From the NCBI GenBank assembly GCA_002297185.1, contig DBJV01000080.1, positions 8,552-14,849 on the forward strand: 6,298 nucleotides of DNA, given 5' to 3'. Source of the stretch: Christensenella sp. UBA767. GTDB taxonomy: Bacteria; Bacillota; Clostridia; Christensenellales; CAG-917. The position numbers and the translations under genes were made by a program. The notes under the pieces are model-generated. The model saw only the letters and a list, made by a program, of their open reading frames with translations, did not search any database and had not been told where the DNA came from. Position 1 is the first letter of the stretch. Each line of letters begins with the position of its first letter. Below, one piece after another: positions 5,088 through 6,298 of the stretch.

Positions 5088-6197
5088 ATGGAAAGAACGT
5101 ATCCGAGTTGGATAGACGGCAAGGTCAACAGTAAACAAACAGAGTACACTCGCTCTACCACGCTTTTGGGCAAGGACGGCACGCTGCTTTCGCCGGGTTG
5201 GGCAAGACATAACGTCTTTGAATACAACCGCAAGGACGCACGCCCCGGTTGGCGTAAGAAAGAGTGGGATTTTTATCAGATTTCCAACGGCGAGTTTATG
5301 GTGCAAATCAGTTTTGCAAATATTTCTATCGGCGGATATGCGCAGGCATCCATTACGGATTTGCACAACGCGCACAAAAAGGGCAAAATTCACCCCGGCA
5401 CGATACTCGAATGCACCGCGCTTTTCCTCGGCGGAAGGAAGTATATGTTGCCGCCTAAAGGGGATGAGCCGAACGTACTCGACCATACCGTCGGAAAGAC
5501 GCAAATGAAGGTCGTTACCGAAGAAAACGTCAGGACGATGTATTTCAAGGGTATGTACAAGGGCAAAGAGGTGGAATGCAACTTCACGATGGATATTATG
5601 GACGGGCTTGAAAATATCACTACCGTTCTTCCGTTTGCAGGCAAGCCGACGAGATATTTTATGACTACAAAGCAAAACAGCATGCCGTGCGAGGGTACGT
5701 TCCGCTGGGGCGAGCAGGTGTGGAATTTCGATAAGAAAGACACGTTTGCCTTCCTCGACTGGGGCAGAGTCAATACGCCGTATAAGATGGTGTGGTACTG
5801 GGGTAACGGCAATAAGTACGTTACGACTCCCGACGGCAAAGAGCATCTTTTCGGATTTGAAATCACTTGGGGCATAGGCGACGAATCGCACGCCACCGAG
5901 ACCGCTATCTTCTGGGACGGCAAATGCCATAAGTTTGGTCCAGTCGATGTGGAAACGTTCCCCAAACCCGATAAATTTACCGATAAATGGCACTTTGTGT
6001 CGCAAGACGGACGTTTCGATTTCACAATGACGCCGTTCTACGACCATCACGGCGACCTCAACGTCCTCAACCTTCTCCGCATGCATTGCCATCAAGTACA
6101 TGGCATTTGGAACGGTACCGCAATCCTTGACGACGGAACGAAGGTGGAGGTGAGGGATATGTATGCGTTCTGCGAGTACTGCGAAAACAAGTGGTAA
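5088..6197 (+). CDS. DUF2804 family protein
   Basis: A 369-residue protein of the DUF2804 family, which has no established function. Recognised by its run of conserved blocks: LLSPGWARHNVFEYNRKDAR (residues 33-52), KEWDFYQIS, the PCEGTFRWG block, LDWGR at 223-227 with VWYWGNG close after, GFEITWGIGDESHATETAIF, WDGKCHKFG, WHFVSQDGRFDF, and a C-terminal HQVHGIWNGTAILDDGT ending in VRDMYAFCE. It has no signal peptide and no membrane helix, so it is probably cytoplasmic. It is very rich in Trp, Tyr, Phe and Gly, consistent with an all-beta barrel or sandwich binding something hydrophobic; this is inference. Length is slightly above what I recall for the family. The start ATG has GGAGG (5079-5083) 4 nt upstream. 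It is transcribed alone here and is divergent from trmO. Confidence 0.9.
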   Translation: MERTYPSWIDGKVNSKQTEYTRSTTLLGKDGTLLSPGWARHNVFEYNRKDARPGWRKKEWDFYQISNGEFMVQISFANISIGGYAQASITDLHNAHKKGKIHPGTILECTALFLGGRKYMLPPKGDEPNVLDHTVGKTQMKVVTEENVRTMYFKGMYKGKEVECNFTMDIMDGLENITTVLPFAGKPTRYFMTTKQNSMPCEGTFRWGEQVWNFDKKDTFAFLDWGRVNTPYKMVWYWGNGNKYVTTPDGKEHLFGFEITWGIGDESHATETAIFWDGKCHKFGPVDVETFPKPDKFTDKWHFVSQDGRFDFTMTPFYDHHGDLNVLNLLRMHCHQVHGIWNGTAILDDGTKVEVRDMYAFCEYCENKW

Positions 6198-6206
6198 ACC
6201 GTCGCT

Positions 6207-6246
6207 GTGGTGACGGCAACAACTGAAAGTTATTGCCGTAAACCAC
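6207..6246 (+). other. Long imperfect hairpin after the DUF2804 gene, with competing pairings
   Basis: GTGGT (6207-6211) pairs with ACCAC (6242-6246), ACGGCAA (6213-6219) with TTGCCGT (6233-6239), and AAC (6221-6223) with GTT (6229-6231) around a TGAAA loop: 15 pairs with small internal loops. No T tract follows, so it is not a standard terminator. Two short pairings compete: CCGTC (6199-6203) with GACGG (6212-6216), and AAACC (6240-6244) with GGTTT (6251-6255). It may stabilise the mRNA 3' end or be the start of a structured leader for a gene beyond the window. I recognise no riboswitch or RNA family in it, and see no gene in 6198-6298. Confidence 0.5.
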
Positions 6247-6298
6247 GCTAGGTTTCCCACTTTCTACCGCGCAACCGATACACGCTATCAGAATAAGA

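Noticed and set aside
4989..6260. 423-residue reading frame on the - strand opposite DUF2804
   Set aside because: It is a shadow of the well-conserved + strand DUF2804 gene; its translation is His/Arg/Val-rich with no recognisable domain and no ribosome site.
6261..6278. T-box-like TACCGCG in the right-hand end
   Set aside because: The preceding AGGGTGG part of the T-box signature is absent and the rest of the leader is not visible.

Overview
The window looks like chromosomal DNA of a low-to-moderate-GC Bacillota (Clostridia-like, probably uncultured or gut-associated) bacterium. Reasons: strong GGAGG-type ribosome sites, consensus sigma-A promoters, short hairpin-plus-T-tract terminators, small Xre regulators, LTAC/LSGC lipoproteins, and a DUF2804 protein of a type common in that phylum. 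The taxonomic call is inference from style, not from a marker comparison.

Layout. (1) 1-1843, + strand: the 3' nearly complete part of rsmA (ksgA, 16S rRNA dimethyladenosine transferase), whose N-terminus lies off the left edge, then a 10-TM EamA/DMT permease. (2) 1841-1908: interlocked convergent terminators between the permease (+) and a small Xre regulator (-). (3) 1907-4226: a compact accessory module. A 69-residue Xre-type DNA-binding protein is divergent from a tightly coupled operon of three lipoproteins (ATGA overlap, then a 1-nt gap). The 109-bp divergent region holds a near-consensus promoter (TTGACA-17-TAGAAT). A 19-bp dyad lies exactly in its spacer, a second copy lies 30 bp upstream, and an inverted core copy lies on the xre ribosome site. 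The first two lipoproteins are paralogues, each with one Listeria/Bacteroides (InlB B-type) repeat and a shared C-terminal domain I do not recognise. The operon ends in a strong 10-bp hairpin terminator. (4) 4257-4916, - strand: trmO (tRNA m6t6A37 methyltransferase), with a start set by its ribosome site. (5) 4917-5087: divergent region with tandem TATAAT-arm dyads. (6) 5088-6197, + strand: a DUF2804 protein of unknown function. (7) 6198-6298: non-coding, with a long imperfect hairpin and competing pairings.

How it works together. rsmA and trmO are housekeeping RNA-modification genes. The AT-richer lipoprotein module between them reads as an insertion of an accessory, repressor-controlled cell-surface function. 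The sequence supports a simple model: the Xre protein shuts the lipoprotein promoter by sitting between -35 and -10, and probably also limits its own expression. The signal that lifts repression and the role of the three lipoproteins cannot be read from the sequence. This module is the best candidate here for something undescribed.
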